DNA of 22,664 nucleotides, taken from assembly GCA_900554905.1 (NCBI GenBank), contig USJB01000003.1:1-22664 (forward strand), in the 5' to 3' direction. Position numbers and translations under genes: made by a program. The notes under the pieces are model-generated. The model saw only the letters and a list, made by a program, of their open reading frames with translations, was not told where the DNA came from and did no database searches. Every line of letters begins with the position of its first letter. Within the stretch, counting starts at the first letter, position 1. Positions 7,174 through 14,685 of the stretch are shown here, in pieces. The DNA is from an uncultured Collinsella sp. Its GTDB lineage: Bacteria; Actinomycetota; Coriobacteriia; Coriobacteriales; Coriobacteriaceae.

Positions 7174-8097
7174 ATGCTCATTGCATTGCAGGGCGCCGTT
7201 TCCCAGGGTGTCCTCTGGGGCATTATGGTGCTTGGCGTGTTTATCACGTTCCGCCTGCTCGACATCCCCGATATGACCTGCGACGGCAGCTTTGCCCTCG
7301 GCGGCTGCGTCTGCGCTGTGCTCATCGTCAATAACAACGTCGACCCGCTGCTCGCCGTGCTGGCCGGTATGTGCGCCGGCGCCATCGCGGGTGCCGTCAC
7401 GGGCATTTTGACCACCGTCTTTGAGATTCCCGCGATCCTCGCCGGAATCCTCACCCAGATCAGCCTGTGGTCCATTAACCTGCGTATCATGGGCAAGTCC
7501 AATACGCCCATTCTTGCCAAGGGCACCGTGTTCTCGGCCGTCAGCAATATGACCGGTCTGCCGCAGTCCACCGTTGCCATCATCTTGGGCATCCTGCTCG
7601 CCGTGGCTATCGTTGCCATCCTGTATTGGTTCTTTGGCACCGAGATCGGCTCGGCGCTGCGCGCCACCGGCAACAACGAGTACATGATCCGCGCTCTGGG
7701 CGTCAACACCAACTCCACCAAGATGATCGCCCTCGTGCTCTCTAACGCCCTTATCGGCCTTTCGGGTGCGCTCATCTGCCAGAGCCAGAAGTACGCTGAC
7801 ATTGGCATGGGCACCGGCGCCATCGTTATCGGTCTTGCCGCCATTGTTATCGGCGAGGTGCTCGGCCGCCTGCTGCCCGGCGGTCTCACGCAGTTCTCCG
7901 TCCGTCTTGCCTCTGCAGTCTTTGGCTCCGTGGTGTACTTCCTCATTCGCGCCATCGTGCTGCAGCTGGGCATGGATGCCAACGACATGAAGCTGCTCTC
8001 CGCCGTGATCGTTGCCGTGGCCCTGTGCGTGCCCGTGGTTTGGGAGCGCTACAAGCTCCGCAGCTCCTATACGAAGGGAGATGAGGCAGATGCTTAA
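7174..8097 (+). CDS. ABC transporter permease (TrpY-like, BPD_transp_2 family)
   Basis: A 307-residue integral membrane subunit. About eight hydrophobic stretches are visible, starting with LWGIMVLGVFITFRLLDIP and including AVLAGMCAGAIAGAVTGIL, VAIILGILLAVAIVAILYWF and GAIVIGLAAIVIGEVLG. The segment GSALRATGNNEYMIRALGVN between helices is the cytoplasmic coupling loop that contacts the ATPase in this family; the early LDIPDMTCDGSFALGG is also typical of it. The gene uses a perfect AGGAGGT (7160-7166), seven bases before the ATG. Its last bases overlap the ATPase gene, which shows co-translation. It works with the lipoprotein upstream. Confidence 0.9.
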   Translation: MLIALQGAVSQGVLWGIMVLGVFITFRLLDIPDMTCDGSFALGGCVCAVLIVNNNVDPLLAVLAGMCAGAIAGAVTGILTTVFEIPAILAGILTQISLWSINLRIMGKSNTPILAKGTVFSAVSNMTGLPQSTVAIILGILLAVAIVAILYWFFGTEIGSALRATGNNEYMIRALGVNTNSTKMIALVLSNALIGLSGALICQSQKYADIGMGTGAIVIGLAAIVIGEVLGRLLPGGLTQFSVRLASAVFGSVVYFLIRAIVLQLGMDANDMKLLSAVIVAVALCVPVVWERYKLRSSYTKGDEADA

Positions 8098-8884
8098 GCT
8101 CTCGCATGTCAAGAAGACCTTTAACAAGGGCACCGTCACCGAGAAGCGCGCACTCACCGGCGTCGATCTCACCCTTAACGACGGCGACTTTGTAACCGTG
8201 ATCGGCGGCAACGGCGCCGGCAAGTCCACGCTGCTCAACATGATCGCCGGCGTGTATCCGCTCGATTCGGGCGTTATTGAGCTTGACGGCAACGATATCT
8301 CGCGTCTGAGCGAGTCGCAGCGCGCCAAGTACCTGGGCCGAGTGTTCCAGGACCCCATGCGCGGCACCGCAGCCGACATGCAGATTGCCGAGAACCTGGC
8401 CCTCGCCAAGCGCCGCGGCCAGCGTCGCGGTCTTTCGTGGGGCGTCACCAAGGCCGAGAAGGACGAGTACATTGAGCTGCTCAAACGCCTGGACCTTGGT
8501 CTGGACACGCGCCTCAACGCCAAGGTCGGCCTGCTCTCGGGCGGCCAGCGCCAGGCACTCACCCTGCTGATGGCCACGCTCACCAAGCCACGCCTGCTGC
8601 TGCTCGACGAGCACACCGCGGCCCTCGACCCCAAGACGGCTTCTAAGGTGCTCAACCTGACCGAGGAGATCGTCGACGAGAACCACCTGACCACGCTCAT
8701 GGTCACGCACAACATGAACGACGCCATCCGTCTGGGCAACCGTCTGATCATGATGCACGAGGGCCATGTGATCTACGACGTGGCCGGCGACGAGAAAAAG
8801 TCGCTCACCGTCGCCGACCTGCTCCAGAAGTTCGAGGAGGTCTCGGGCGGCGAGCTCGCCAACGACCGCATGCTGCTAAGCTAA
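8090..8884 (+). CDS. ABC transporter ATP-binding protein (TrpZ-like)
   Basis: A 264-residue cytosolic ATPase that powers the importer. Walker A is GGNGAGKST (39-47), the Q-loop VFQDPMRGT lies near 85-93, the signature LSGGQRQ begins at 149, Walker B is LLLLDEH with Asp173 and Glu174, and the switch His207 is in VTHNMND. All catalytic residues are present. The chosen ATG overlaps the permease stop by eight bases. An in-frame ATG at 8081 lies directly against the GGGAG binding site and is less likely. The family's closest characterised relatives sit beside TrpX and TrpY homologues, matching this locus. Confidence 0.92.
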   Translation: MLKLSHVKKTFNKGTVTEKRALTGVDLTLNDGDFVTVIGGNGAGKSTLLNMIAGVYPLDSGVIELDGNDISRLSESQRAKYLGRVFQDPMRGTAADMQIAENLALAKRRGQRRGLSWGVTKAEKDEYIELLKRLDLGLDTRLNAKVGLLSGGQRQALTLLMATLTKPRLLLLDEHTAALDPKTASKVLNLTEEIVDENHLTTLMVTHNMNDAIRLGNRLIMMHEGHVIYDVAGDEKKSLTVADLLQKFEEVSGGELANDRMLLS

Positions 8885-8925
8885 ACCTACCAAAAAGGGA
8901 CAGGTTTATTTTGGCAGGTTTTATC
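8885..8925 (+). terminator. Hairpin with GGGACAGG loop after the ABC operon
   Basis: Arms AAACCTACCAAAA (8884-8896) and TTTTGGCAGGTTT (8910-8922) pair at 12 of 13 positions, with AGGGACAGG in the loop. The 3' arm ends in TTTTAT, so it can act as a terminator. Confidence 0.7.
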
Positions 8926-8937
8926 TGCGCAAACGTC

Positions 8938-8977
8938 AAAACCGCCGCTAAGGGACAGGCGCCCTTGCGGCGGTTTT
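8938..8977 (+). terminator. Second terminator after the ABC operon, GGGACAGG loop
   Basis: AAAACCGCCGC (8938-8948) pairs with GCGGCGGTTTT (8967-8977), and an inner AGGG/CCCT pair encloses ACAGGCG. The stem ends in TTTT. It lies 13 bases after the previous hairpin and has the same loop motif. Confidence 0.8.
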
Positions 8978-9074
8978 CGCATATCATGTCGATAATCCAG
9001 CGTCAGCAGGGACCACTGGTCAAGAACTAAGGAAACTGCCTTGAGAAGATCTCTTCCCCGCCGTGCAAACCTTA

Positions 9075-9126
9075 TACCCACCAAGAAGCCTGTCCGAATT
9101 TGATCGGACGGGCTTCTTGTTGGGTA
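9075..9126. terminator. Long hairpin upstream of the mscS-like gene
   Basis: TACCCA-CC-AAGAAGCCTGTCCGA (9075-9097) folds onto TCGGACGGGCTTCTT-GT-TGGGTA (9104-9126) with a six-base loop and two imperfect positions over 23. It is nearly symmetric and could end transcription either way. Its right arm sits inside the spacer of a candidate promoter for the channel gene: TTGATC (9100-9105), 19 bases, then TATCAT (9125-9130). Confidence 0.6.
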
Positions 9127-9160
9127 TCATGGTTGAACGATCATGAGGAGGTTTCCCTAC

Positions 9161-9928
9161 ATGGAATTGTTTGAGCCAATTCTTCATTTCTTTGCACAAC
9201 GATGGGTCCACAACATCATCTGGGCAGGTATCTTGGCTATCGGCACCGCCGTTGCCGCCAAGGTCGCGTCCAAGACCCTGCGCCACCTGCTTAACCGCGA
9301 CGATAACCCACTCCCTTCATCCAGCATCTTCATCAACATCGCGCGCGCCGTCATATGGACGATCGGCGGCAGTTTTATCCTCGACAACTGCTTTGGCATT
9401 AACGCAAACGCTCTCGTCGCCGCTCTTGGCGTCGGCGGCATCGCCATCTCGCTCGGCTTTCAGGACACGCTTTCAAACCTCATCGGCGGCATGCAGGTGA
9501 CGTTTATGGGCATCATCAAGCCCGGCGACAATATCGAGGTCGGCGGCGTATCCGGCGTGGTCCAAGACATCACTTGGCGCCATACAACGATTGAGGATGC
9601 CTGTGGGCAGACCATCATCGTCCCCAACTCCAACATCTCCAAGAACACGCTCGTGCACCTCATGCCCTTTGGGCGCGTTGCCGTGCCCGTCGCGGTCAAG
9701 GACACGTCCAAGTGGGCTTCACTGGACGCGCTGGCAGATGAGCTCACCGACGTCACCAAGGCCGCCGTGCTTCCCATCTCGGGCTTTGACAAGGAGCCCT
9801 ACGTACTCTTTAGTGAGATCGGCGACTTTGGCATCAAGGGCAAGATCATCTTTATCGTCAGCGACGACAGCACCACCTTCACGGCAGCCGACGCCTGTAT
9901 CCGCGCCATCGCCCCCATCATCGCCTAA
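9161..9928 (+). CDS. Small mechanosensitive ion channel, MscS family
   Basis: A 255-residue membrane channel predicted to open under membrane tension and release solutes on hypo-osmotic shock. Two hydrophobic helices (about 18-35 and 56-75) precede the conserved pore helix ALVAALGVGGIAISLGFQDT (84-103), rich in Gly and Ala as in MscS TM3. The cytosolic beta domain follows: IKPGDNIEV (119-127), VVQDITWRHTTIE (133-145) and VPNSNI (154-159). The length suits the minimal three-helix class. The start is the ATG at 9161, nine bases after AGGAGG (9146-9151); an upstream ATG at 9143 overlaps that binding site. It forms a single-gene unit between terminators. Confidence 0.93.
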   Translation: MELFEPILHFFAQRWVHNIIWAGILAIGTAVAAKVASKTLRHLLNRDDNPLPSSSIFINIARAVIWTIGGSFILDNCFGINANALVAALGVGGIAISLGFQDTLSNLIGGMQVTFMGIIKPGDNIEVGGVSGVVQDITWRHTTIEDACGQTIIVPNSNISKNTLVHLMPFGRVAVPVAVKDTSKWASLDALADELTDVTKAAVLPISGFDKEPYVLFSEIGDFGIKGKIIFIVSDDSTTFTAADACIRAIAPIIA

Positions 9929-9966
9929 AACCACCACAATGGGGACAGGCACCTTTGTGGTGGTTT
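9928..9966 (+). terminator. Terminator of the mscS-like gene with GGGACAGG loop
   Basis: A perfect 12-bp stem, AAACCACCACAA (9928-9939) with TTGTGGTGGTTT (9955-9966), encloses TGGGGACAGGCACCT. The left arm begins on the last base of the stop codon. Confidence 0.85.
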
Positions 9967-9982
9967 CGCATCGTGGTACCAT
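9955..9982 (+). promoter_or_regulatory. Candidate promoter of the BMP-domain gene
   Basis: TTGTGG (9955-9960), 16 bases, TACCAT (9977-9982). The weak -35 lies within the preceding terminator arm. TACCATGGTT resembles TATCATGGTT just before the mscS-like gene. Confidence 0.35.
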
Positions 9983-10022
9983 GGTTCATATCGTTGTTTA
10001 AACGACTAAGGGAGTAGACACC

Positions 10023-11939
10023 ATGGAAGAGGCCTATCGTCAAGCACGCAAGCGCGGCGAGCAGGGACGCCGTCGCGCCATTAGCCAAAGCGAGCACCCG
10101 TACCTTACGGACCTCGACGGCCTCGTTGCCCAGCTCCCCTTAGGCCAGCGAGAGAGCGTCGGCCTGAGGGACATTCCGCTCGAAATGGTCGTCGGCACGG
10201 TCACCAAAGGCCGCCAGTCCGCCTTTTCGTGTAACTTTATGCCCCTGCTTCCGTTTAGCACCGAGTTCGCCCGCAAGTGGTCCAATCTCTACGACATCCA
10301 GGTGACCGAGGGCTATCGCGACCCCATCATCGTCACCGAGTTCATGCATCGGTTCTATGTCCAGGAAGGCAACAAGCGCGTCAGCGTCCTCAAATTCCTG
10401 GACGCCCTGACGGTTTCGGCCAAGGTCACCCGTCTCTACCCCGGCACATGGGATTCCGTCGAAAGCCGCCTGTACGGTGAATTCTGCGCGTTTTGGCGCG
10501 TCTGCCCCCTATACGAGATCGAGTTCTCGCGTGAGGGAAGCTACGAAACGCTCGCCAAGATGCTCGGTCAGAACCTTATCGAAAAATGGCCGCAGAAAAA
10601 GGTCGACTACCTGCGCCACACCTTCCTGCTCTTTAAGCGCGCCTACCTTCGCGCCGGCGGCGACCATCTGGACATTACACCCGCCGACGCAATGCTCGTA
10701 TACCTCAATGTGTACAACCAGGACCGACTGCTGGATACGCCGACGGACATCGTCGTAAACCGCCTGTGCAAGATCTGGCGCGAGCTGGTCATCACCGGCA
10801 AAAATGACGAGGACAAGGTCGATCTTGTCGAAGCACCGAGCGTCGATGAGGAGGAGTCGCCCGCCAAGTCCACCTCCGGCGTGCTCAACTTCTTTATGGG
10901 CAAGACCGTTTATTCGGCGGCCAACCCCCTGCGCATCGCCTTTATCCATGAATTCCCCTGCGCCACGTCGAGCTGGGACAGCCTGCACGACCAAGGACGC
11001 CAGTATCTCGACGATCACTTTGGCGGCATCGTGCGCACCGAGGCATTCGAGAACTGCCACAATCCGGACGTGTTCTACGCCGCCGTGGAAACGGCTGTCA
11101 AACATGGGGCAAACGTCATCTTCTCGACCTCGCACCGCCTGATGGAATACACGCTCAGGGCTGCCGTCGAGTATCCCCAGGTACGATTCCTCAACTGCTC
11201 TATCGGCCTTCCCCACCAAAGCGTCCGTTCGTACTTTGGCAAAATGTACGAGGCCAAGTTCCTCCTGGGCGCCCTTGCCGCCAGCATGGCGGACAACCAC
11301 CGCATCGGCTACCACGCGTCGGTCTTCGCCTCGGGCGCGCTCAGCGAGATCAACGCCTTTGCCATCGGCGCCTCGCTGCTCGACCCTCGCGCGCAGGTAA
11401 TCCTCACCTGGGGCGATGTGCCCGCCGGCGGTCTTGCCGAGGCCATGTGCCGCGAAGGCGTGAGTGTTATGACCGGCGCCGACATGTCAAAGTCGCTCGA
11501 AGACCCCACGGCCTACGGACTTCACCGCCTGGTCGATGGCAAGGTCGTCGGCATCGCCATGCCGGTATGGAACTGGGGTCGATACTACGAGCTTATCGTG
11601 CGAAGCCTGCTGCATGGCACCTGGGATGAGACCAGTGACGATAGCCAGGTTCGCGCCGTCAACTACTGGTATGGTATGAGCTCGGGCGTTATCGACATTC
11701 GCTACGCTCCGGGCCTGCCTTATCAGACGCGCAAGCTTGTTCAGCTGCTCCGCAATGGCATCGTCGAGGGCTCCATCAATCCATTTGGCGGCGAACTCCA
11801 TAGCCAAGACGGCGTGGTGCAGATCGAGGGTTTTCCCCCATTGCCGAGCACGCAGATTGTCGAGATGAACTGGCTGGCCGACAACGTGGTGGGCACCATT
11901 CCGCAGCCCAGCGATGAGCCGAAGGTCCGCGCCCTATGA
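10023..11939 (+). CDS. Cytosolic BMP-family ligand-binding protein with ParB-like N-terminal half
   Basis: A 638-residue protein. Residues about 300-605 fit the BMP/PnrA group of nucleoside-type binding proteins: PLRIAFIHEFPCATSSWD, a helix with GANVIFSTSHRLMEYTLRAA, then YFGKMYEAKFLLGALAASMA followed by HRIGYHA, the family's most recognisable block. Normal BMP proteins are exported lipoproteins; this one has a charged N-terminus (MEEAYRQARKRGEQGRRRA) and no signal peptide or lipobox, so it should stay in the cytosol. The first 290 residues include YVQEGNKRVSVLKFLDAL (about 112-129), which resembles the ParB-type core that holds the GNxR-like motif. An acidic linker near 265-285 separates the halves. 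The stop overlaps the start of the metallophosphoesterase gene (ATGA), so the two are co-translated. I infer a ligand-sensing rather than a transport role. The start is the ATG at 10023 with GGGAG upstream. Confidence 0.8.
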   Translation: MEEAYRQARKRGEQGRRRAISQSEHPYLTDLDGLVAQLPLGQRESVGLRDIPLEMVVGTVTKGRQSAFSCNFMPLLPFSTEFARKWSNLYDIQVTEGYRDPIIVTEFMHRFYVQEGNKRVSVLKFLDALTVSAKVTRLYPGTWDSVESRLYGEFCAFWRVCPLYEIEFSREGSYETLAKMLGQNLIEKWPQKKVDYLRHTFLLFKRAYLRAGGDHLDITPADAMLVYLNVYNQDRLLDTPTDIVVNRLCKIWRELVITGKNDEDKVDLVEAPSVDEEESPAKSTSGVLNFFMGKTVYSAANPLRIAFIHEFPCATSSWDSLHDQGRQYLDDHFGGIVRTEAFENCHNPDVFYAAVETAVKHGANVIFSTSHRLMEYTLRAAVEYPQVRFLNCSIGLPHQSVRSYFGKMYEAKFLLGALAASMADNHRIGYHASVFASGALSEINAFAIGASLLDPRAQVILTWGDVPAGGLAEAMCREGVSVMTGADMSKSLEDPTAYGLHRLVDGKVVGIAMPVWNWGRYYELIVRSLLHGTWDETSDDSQVRAVNYWYGMSSGVIDIRYAPGLPYQTRKLVQLLRNGIVEGSINPFGGELHSQDGVVQIEGFPPLPSTQIVEMNWLADNVVGTIPQPSDEPKVRAL

Positions 11940-12646
11940 AGATCCTTGCCATAGCCGATACAGAAGAACGATGCCTTTGGGAGTGTTTTCACAAGGAACG
12001 CTTTGAGGGTGTTGACCTGATTTTGTCAGCTGGCGATCTGGACCCGGACTATCTTGAGTTTTTGGTCACCGTCATCAACAAGCCGCTCATCTACGTGCGC
12101 GGCAACCACGATGACCGCTATGCACGTCATGCACCGGGTGGATGCATCTGCGTCGAAGACACCGTGTACGTGTATCGCGGCGTCCGCATTGCGGGGCTTG
12201 GCGGCTCCATGCGCTACCGAGATGGCGCCAACATGTACACCGAGCGCGAGATGGCCAAGCGCATGCGCAAGCTGTCGCGTAAAATCAGGATGGTCGGCGG
12301 CTGCGACATCTTGCTCACCCATGCACCCGCCGCCGGCGTGGGCGATCTGGATGATCTGCCACATCGAGGATTCGAATGCTTTAACACAGCGCTCGAGTCC
12401 TGGAATCCCGACTACATGGTGCACGGGCATGTGCACCAATGCTATGGCCACGACTTTCAGCGTGAGCGTCGGCATGCATGCGGGGCAACAATCATCAACG
12501 CCTGCGGCTATACGCAGTTTGAACTTGACGAAGCGCACTACCCTATCCGTGGCTGGCAGGCAGCCTGGCTCAATTCGCAAACCATGCGCCGCGAGCTCAA
12601 ACGCCACGAAGCCATCGAGCCCTCAACGGCCAGAACACCCTGGTAA
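11936..12646 (+). CDS. Metallophosphoesterase, calcineurin-like, with altered first motif
   Basis: A 236-residue predicted metal-dependent phosphoesterase. Visible motifs are Asp8 (AIADTEE), Gly33-Asp34 (SAGDLDP), GNHDD (56-60), His129 (LTHAP) and GHVH (164-167). In the usual DxH first motif the His is replaced by Glu10, so one metal ligand is changed. The rest of the di-metal site looks intact. GLGGSMRYRDG at 87-97 and the C-terminal TIINACGYTQFEL resemble small phosphodiesterase/YfcE-like proteins. The start codon overlaps the previous stop as ATGA, implying a fixed ratio with the BMP-domain protein and a shared function. The substrate is unknown; a nucleotide or cyclic nucleotide would fit the partner, but this is inference. 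Confidence 0.85.
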   Translation: MKILAIADTEERCLWECFHKERFEGVDLILSAGDLDPDYLEFLVTVINKPLIYVRGNHDDRYARHAPGGCICVEDTVYVYRGVRIAGLGGSMRYRDGANMYTEREMAKRMRKLSRKIRMVGGCDILLTHAPAAGVGDLDDLPHRGFECFNTALESWNPDYMVHGHVHQCYGHDFQRERRHACGATIINACGYTQFELDEAHYPIRGWQAAWLNSQTMRRELKRHEAIEPSTARTPW

Positions 12647-12647
12647 C

Positions 12648-12685
12648 CACCACAAAGAGGACACTGTCCCCTTTGTGGTGCTTTT
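12648..12685 (+). terminator. Terminator of the BMP/metallophosphoesterase pair
   Basis: CACCACAAAGAGGAC (12648-12662) pairs with GTCCCCTTTGTGGTG (12666-12680) with one mismatch and a three-base loop, then CTTTT. It contains a diverged form of the GGGACAGG motif (AGGACACTGTCCC). Confidence 0.85.
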
Positions 12686-12696
12686 GACGCGATAGC

Positions 12697-12735
12697 AAGA
12701 AACCCGGTCCTGCACGAGACAGAACCGGGTTTCTT
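12697..12735 (-). terminator. Terminator of the rplK-rplA end of the operon
   Basis: A perfect 12-bp stem, AAGAAACCCGGT (12697-12708) with ACCGGGTTTCTT (12724-12735). Read on the minus strand, the stem ends in TTTCTT after rplA. It is A/T flanked on both sides and could act in both directions between the convergent genes. Confidence 0.85.
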
Positions 12736-12771
12736 TAGCAATGCTTGCTTTGCTCAGGCAGTAACTAGCAG

Positions 12772-13479
12772 CTACTCAGCCAGGAAGTCACGCTGGACAG
12801 CGGGATCGACCTTGACGCCAGGGCCCATGGTGGAAGACACGGAGATGGACTTGACGTACTTGCCCTTAGCAGAAGAGGGCTTGACGCGCAGGATCTCGGT
12901 GTACAGGGCAGCGTAGTTCTCGACGAGCTGCTGCTCAGAGAAAGACTTCTTGCCCAGGGGCACGTGGCAGATGCCGTAGCGATCGGCGCGATACTCAACG
13001 CGACCGGCCTTGAGCTCGGAGACCATCTTGGCGACGTCCATGGTCACGGTGCCGAGCTTGGGGTTCGGCATGAGGCCACGGGGACCAAGGATCTTACCGA
13101 TGCGGCCGACCTTGGCCATCATGTTCGGCGTAGCGATAGCGGCGTCGAAGTTGATCTCGCCCTTCTGGATCTGGGCAACGAGCTCGTCGGAACCGATGAT
13201 GTCGGCGCCGGCAGCCTCGGCCTCGCGAGCCTTCTCGCCCTCAGCGAAGACGGCAACACGAACGGTCTTGCCGGTGCCGTGGGGCAGGGAGATGGAACCA
13301 CGGATGTTCTGGTCAGCCTTACGAGTATCGATGCCCAGACGGAAGTGGGCCTCGACGGTCTCGTCGAACTTGGCGGTGTCGAGCTCCTTGATGAGCTTGG
13401 CAGCCTGAAGGGGGGTGTAGAGCGCTGCGCGGTCGATCTTCTCGGCAGCGGCGTTATAGCTCTTACCATGCTTAGCCAT
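12772..13479 (-). CDS. rplA: 50S ribosomal protein L1
   Basis: A 235-residue protein that binds 23S rRNA at the L1 stalk and helps release deacylated tRNA from the E site. The L1 signature GRIGKILGPRGLMPNPKLGT lies near residues 125-144, and SLPHGTGKTVRVAVFAEG is also typical. The length agrees with bacterial L1 (about 230-235). The start at 13479 (MAKHGKSY) sits eight bases after AGGAGG; an upstream in-frame ATG at 13485 is only two bases from that site. It is the last gene of the rpmG-secE-nusG-rplK-rplA unit. No rplJ/rplL follows; the operon ends at the terminator at 12697-12735. In many bacteria L1 represses its own mRNA. Confidence 0.98.
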   Translation of the reverse strand: MAKHGKSYNAAAEKIDRAALYTPLQAAKLIKELDTAKFDETVEAHFRLGIDTRKADQNIRGSISLPHGTGKTVRVAVFAEGEKAREAEAAGADIIGSDELVAQIQKGEINFDAAIATPNMMAKVGRIGKILGPRGLMPNPKLGTVTMDVAKMVSELKAGRVEYRADRYGICHVPLGKKSFSEQQLVENYAALYTEILRVKPSSAKGKYVKSISVSSTMGPGVKVDPAVQRDFLAE

Positions 13480-13530
13480 GTGCATTACCTCCTGTGGTTA
13501 AACGGGCTTATGCCCTCCCACATCGTATCG

Positions 13531-13579
13531 TGTGCCCTATTGCACACATATAACGGGCGCCCCGATCGGAGCACCCGTC
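13531..13579 (-). promoter_or_regulatory. Hairpins in the rplK-rplA intergenic mRNA
   Basis: On the minus strand ACGGGTGCTCCG and CGGGGCGCCCGT form a stem, followed by a smaller GTGTGC/GCACAC stem. Such structures between rplK and rplA could bind L1 for feedback control or tune rplA expression; no L1 target motif was confirmed. Confidence 0.3.
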
Positions 13580-13596
13580 ATTACCTAAAGAAATCG

Positions 13597-14025
13597 CTAC
13601 TCAGCGATGGTGACGCCCATGGAGCGGGCGGTACCGGCGATGATCTTCTTGGCGGCGTCAATGTCGTTGGCATTGAGGTCCGGCATCTTGATCTCGGCGA
13701 TCTTGGTGAGCTGCTCCTGGGAGAGCTGACCAACCTTGTCGGCCTGCGGCTTAGCGGAACCAGACTTGAGGTTCAGCTCCTTCTTGATGAGGTGAGCCGC
13801 CGGCGGGGTCTTGGTGATGAAGGAGAAGGACTTGTCCTCGTAGACAGAGATCTCAACGGGGATAATGTCGCCCTTCTTGTCCTGCGTCTCGGCGTTAAAG
13901 GCCTGGCAGAACTGCATGATGTTCACGCCAGCAGCACCCAGGGCGGGGCCGACGGGAGGAGCGGGGTTAGCTGCACCAGCAGGAATCTGGAGCTTAATGA
14001 CGTTGGCAACCTTCTTCTCAGCCAT
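13597..14025 (-). CDS. rplK: 50S ribosomal protein L11
   Basis: A 142-residue protein of the GTPase-associated centre, contacting 23S rRNA helices 43-44 and translation factors. The N-terminal segment IKLQIPAGAANPAPPVGPAL with its conserved prolines and GVNIMQFCQAFNA is diagnostic, as is the C-terminal rRNA-binding domain FSFITKTPPAAHLIKK and GTARSMGVTI. The start is the ATG at 14025, six bases after AAAGGA; an ATG at 14031 abuts that site. It lies 120 bases downstream of nusG and 117 upstream of rplA in one transcription unit. Confidence 0.98.
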   Translation of the reverse strand: MAEKKVANVIKLQIPAGAANPAPPVGPALGAAGVNIMQFCQAFNAETQDKKGDIIPVEISVYEDKSFSFITKTPPAAHLIKKELNLKSGSAKPQADKVGQLSQEQLTKIAEIKMPDLNANDIDAAKKIIAGTARSMGVTIAE

Positions 14026-14145
14026 GGTCATTCCTTTCGAATCACGAGTGTGAAGTACTTGCTATATCGTAAGCACGCACGTGTTAGAAGCACTCCTGAG
14101 ATGAGCAGTCACAGAAGAAGCACGCTCGCGCGAACGGACGAAAAC

Positions 14146-14682
14146 TTAAGCGATGACAGCGACCTGGTTAAAGTCGAGCTCGACCGGCGTCTCGCGGCCA
14201 AAGATCATCAGCGTGACCTTGAGCTTGCCAGCCTCGGTGTTAACCTCGGAGACCTTGCCATCAAAGTCGGTAAGCGGGCCATCGGTGACGCGGACGGACG
14301 TACCGACCTCAATATCAACCGAGGTGCGCTTGGGCGAATCGCCCTTACCGGGACGACGAGTCATCTTATTGTACTCGTCGCGGGAAAGCGGAGCGGGCTT
14401 GCCGTTGCCGCCCAGGAAACCGGTGACGCCGGGCGTGTTGCGAACACACGTCCATGCATCGTCATCCATCTCCATGCGGACCAGGACATAACCCGGGAAG
14501 ATCTTGGAATCCTTGGTCTCACGCTTGCCACCCTCTTTAATCTCGGTGACGCGCTCCATAGGAATCTCGATATCAAAGATACGGTCCTGCATGCCCATAG
14601 TCTCGATGCGATGCTCGAGATCGGACTTAACGCGGTTCTCGTATCCAGAGTAAGTGTGAACGACGTACCAACGCTTAGACAT
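14146..14682 (-). CDS. nusG: Transcription antitermination/elongation factor NusG
   Basis: A 178-residue RNA polymerase-bound factor that links transcription with Rho or the ribosome. The NGN domain opens with WYVVHTYSGYENRVKSDLEHR and contains KIFPGYVLVRMEMDDDAW and RNTPGVTGFLG. The KOW domain near 130-160 reads VGTSVRVTDGPLTDFDGKV. The length is typical for a NusG without an added acidic N-terminus. It starts three bases after the secE stop, and its binding site (GAGGGG) lies inside the end of secE, so the two are coupled. Confidence 0.98.
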   Translation of the reverse strand: MSKRWYVVHTYSGYENRVKSDLEHRIETMGMQDRIFDIEIPMERVTEIKEGGKRETKDSKIFPGYVLVRMEMDDDAWTCVRNTPGVTGFLGGNGKPAPLSRDEYNKMTRRPGKGDSPKRTSVDIEVGTSVRVTDGPLTDFDGKVSEVNTEAGKLKVTLMIFGRETPVELDFNQVAVIA

Positions 14683-14685
14683 GGT

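Noticed and set aside
7153..8751. 532-codon minus-strand open frame
   Set aside because: Opposite the permease and ATPase genes, with Arg/Ser-rich and His/Gly-rich translation unlike a real protein.
10023..10080. Signal peptide on the BMP-domain protein
   Set aside because: The N-terminus is strongly charged, without a hydrophobic core or lipobox Cys.
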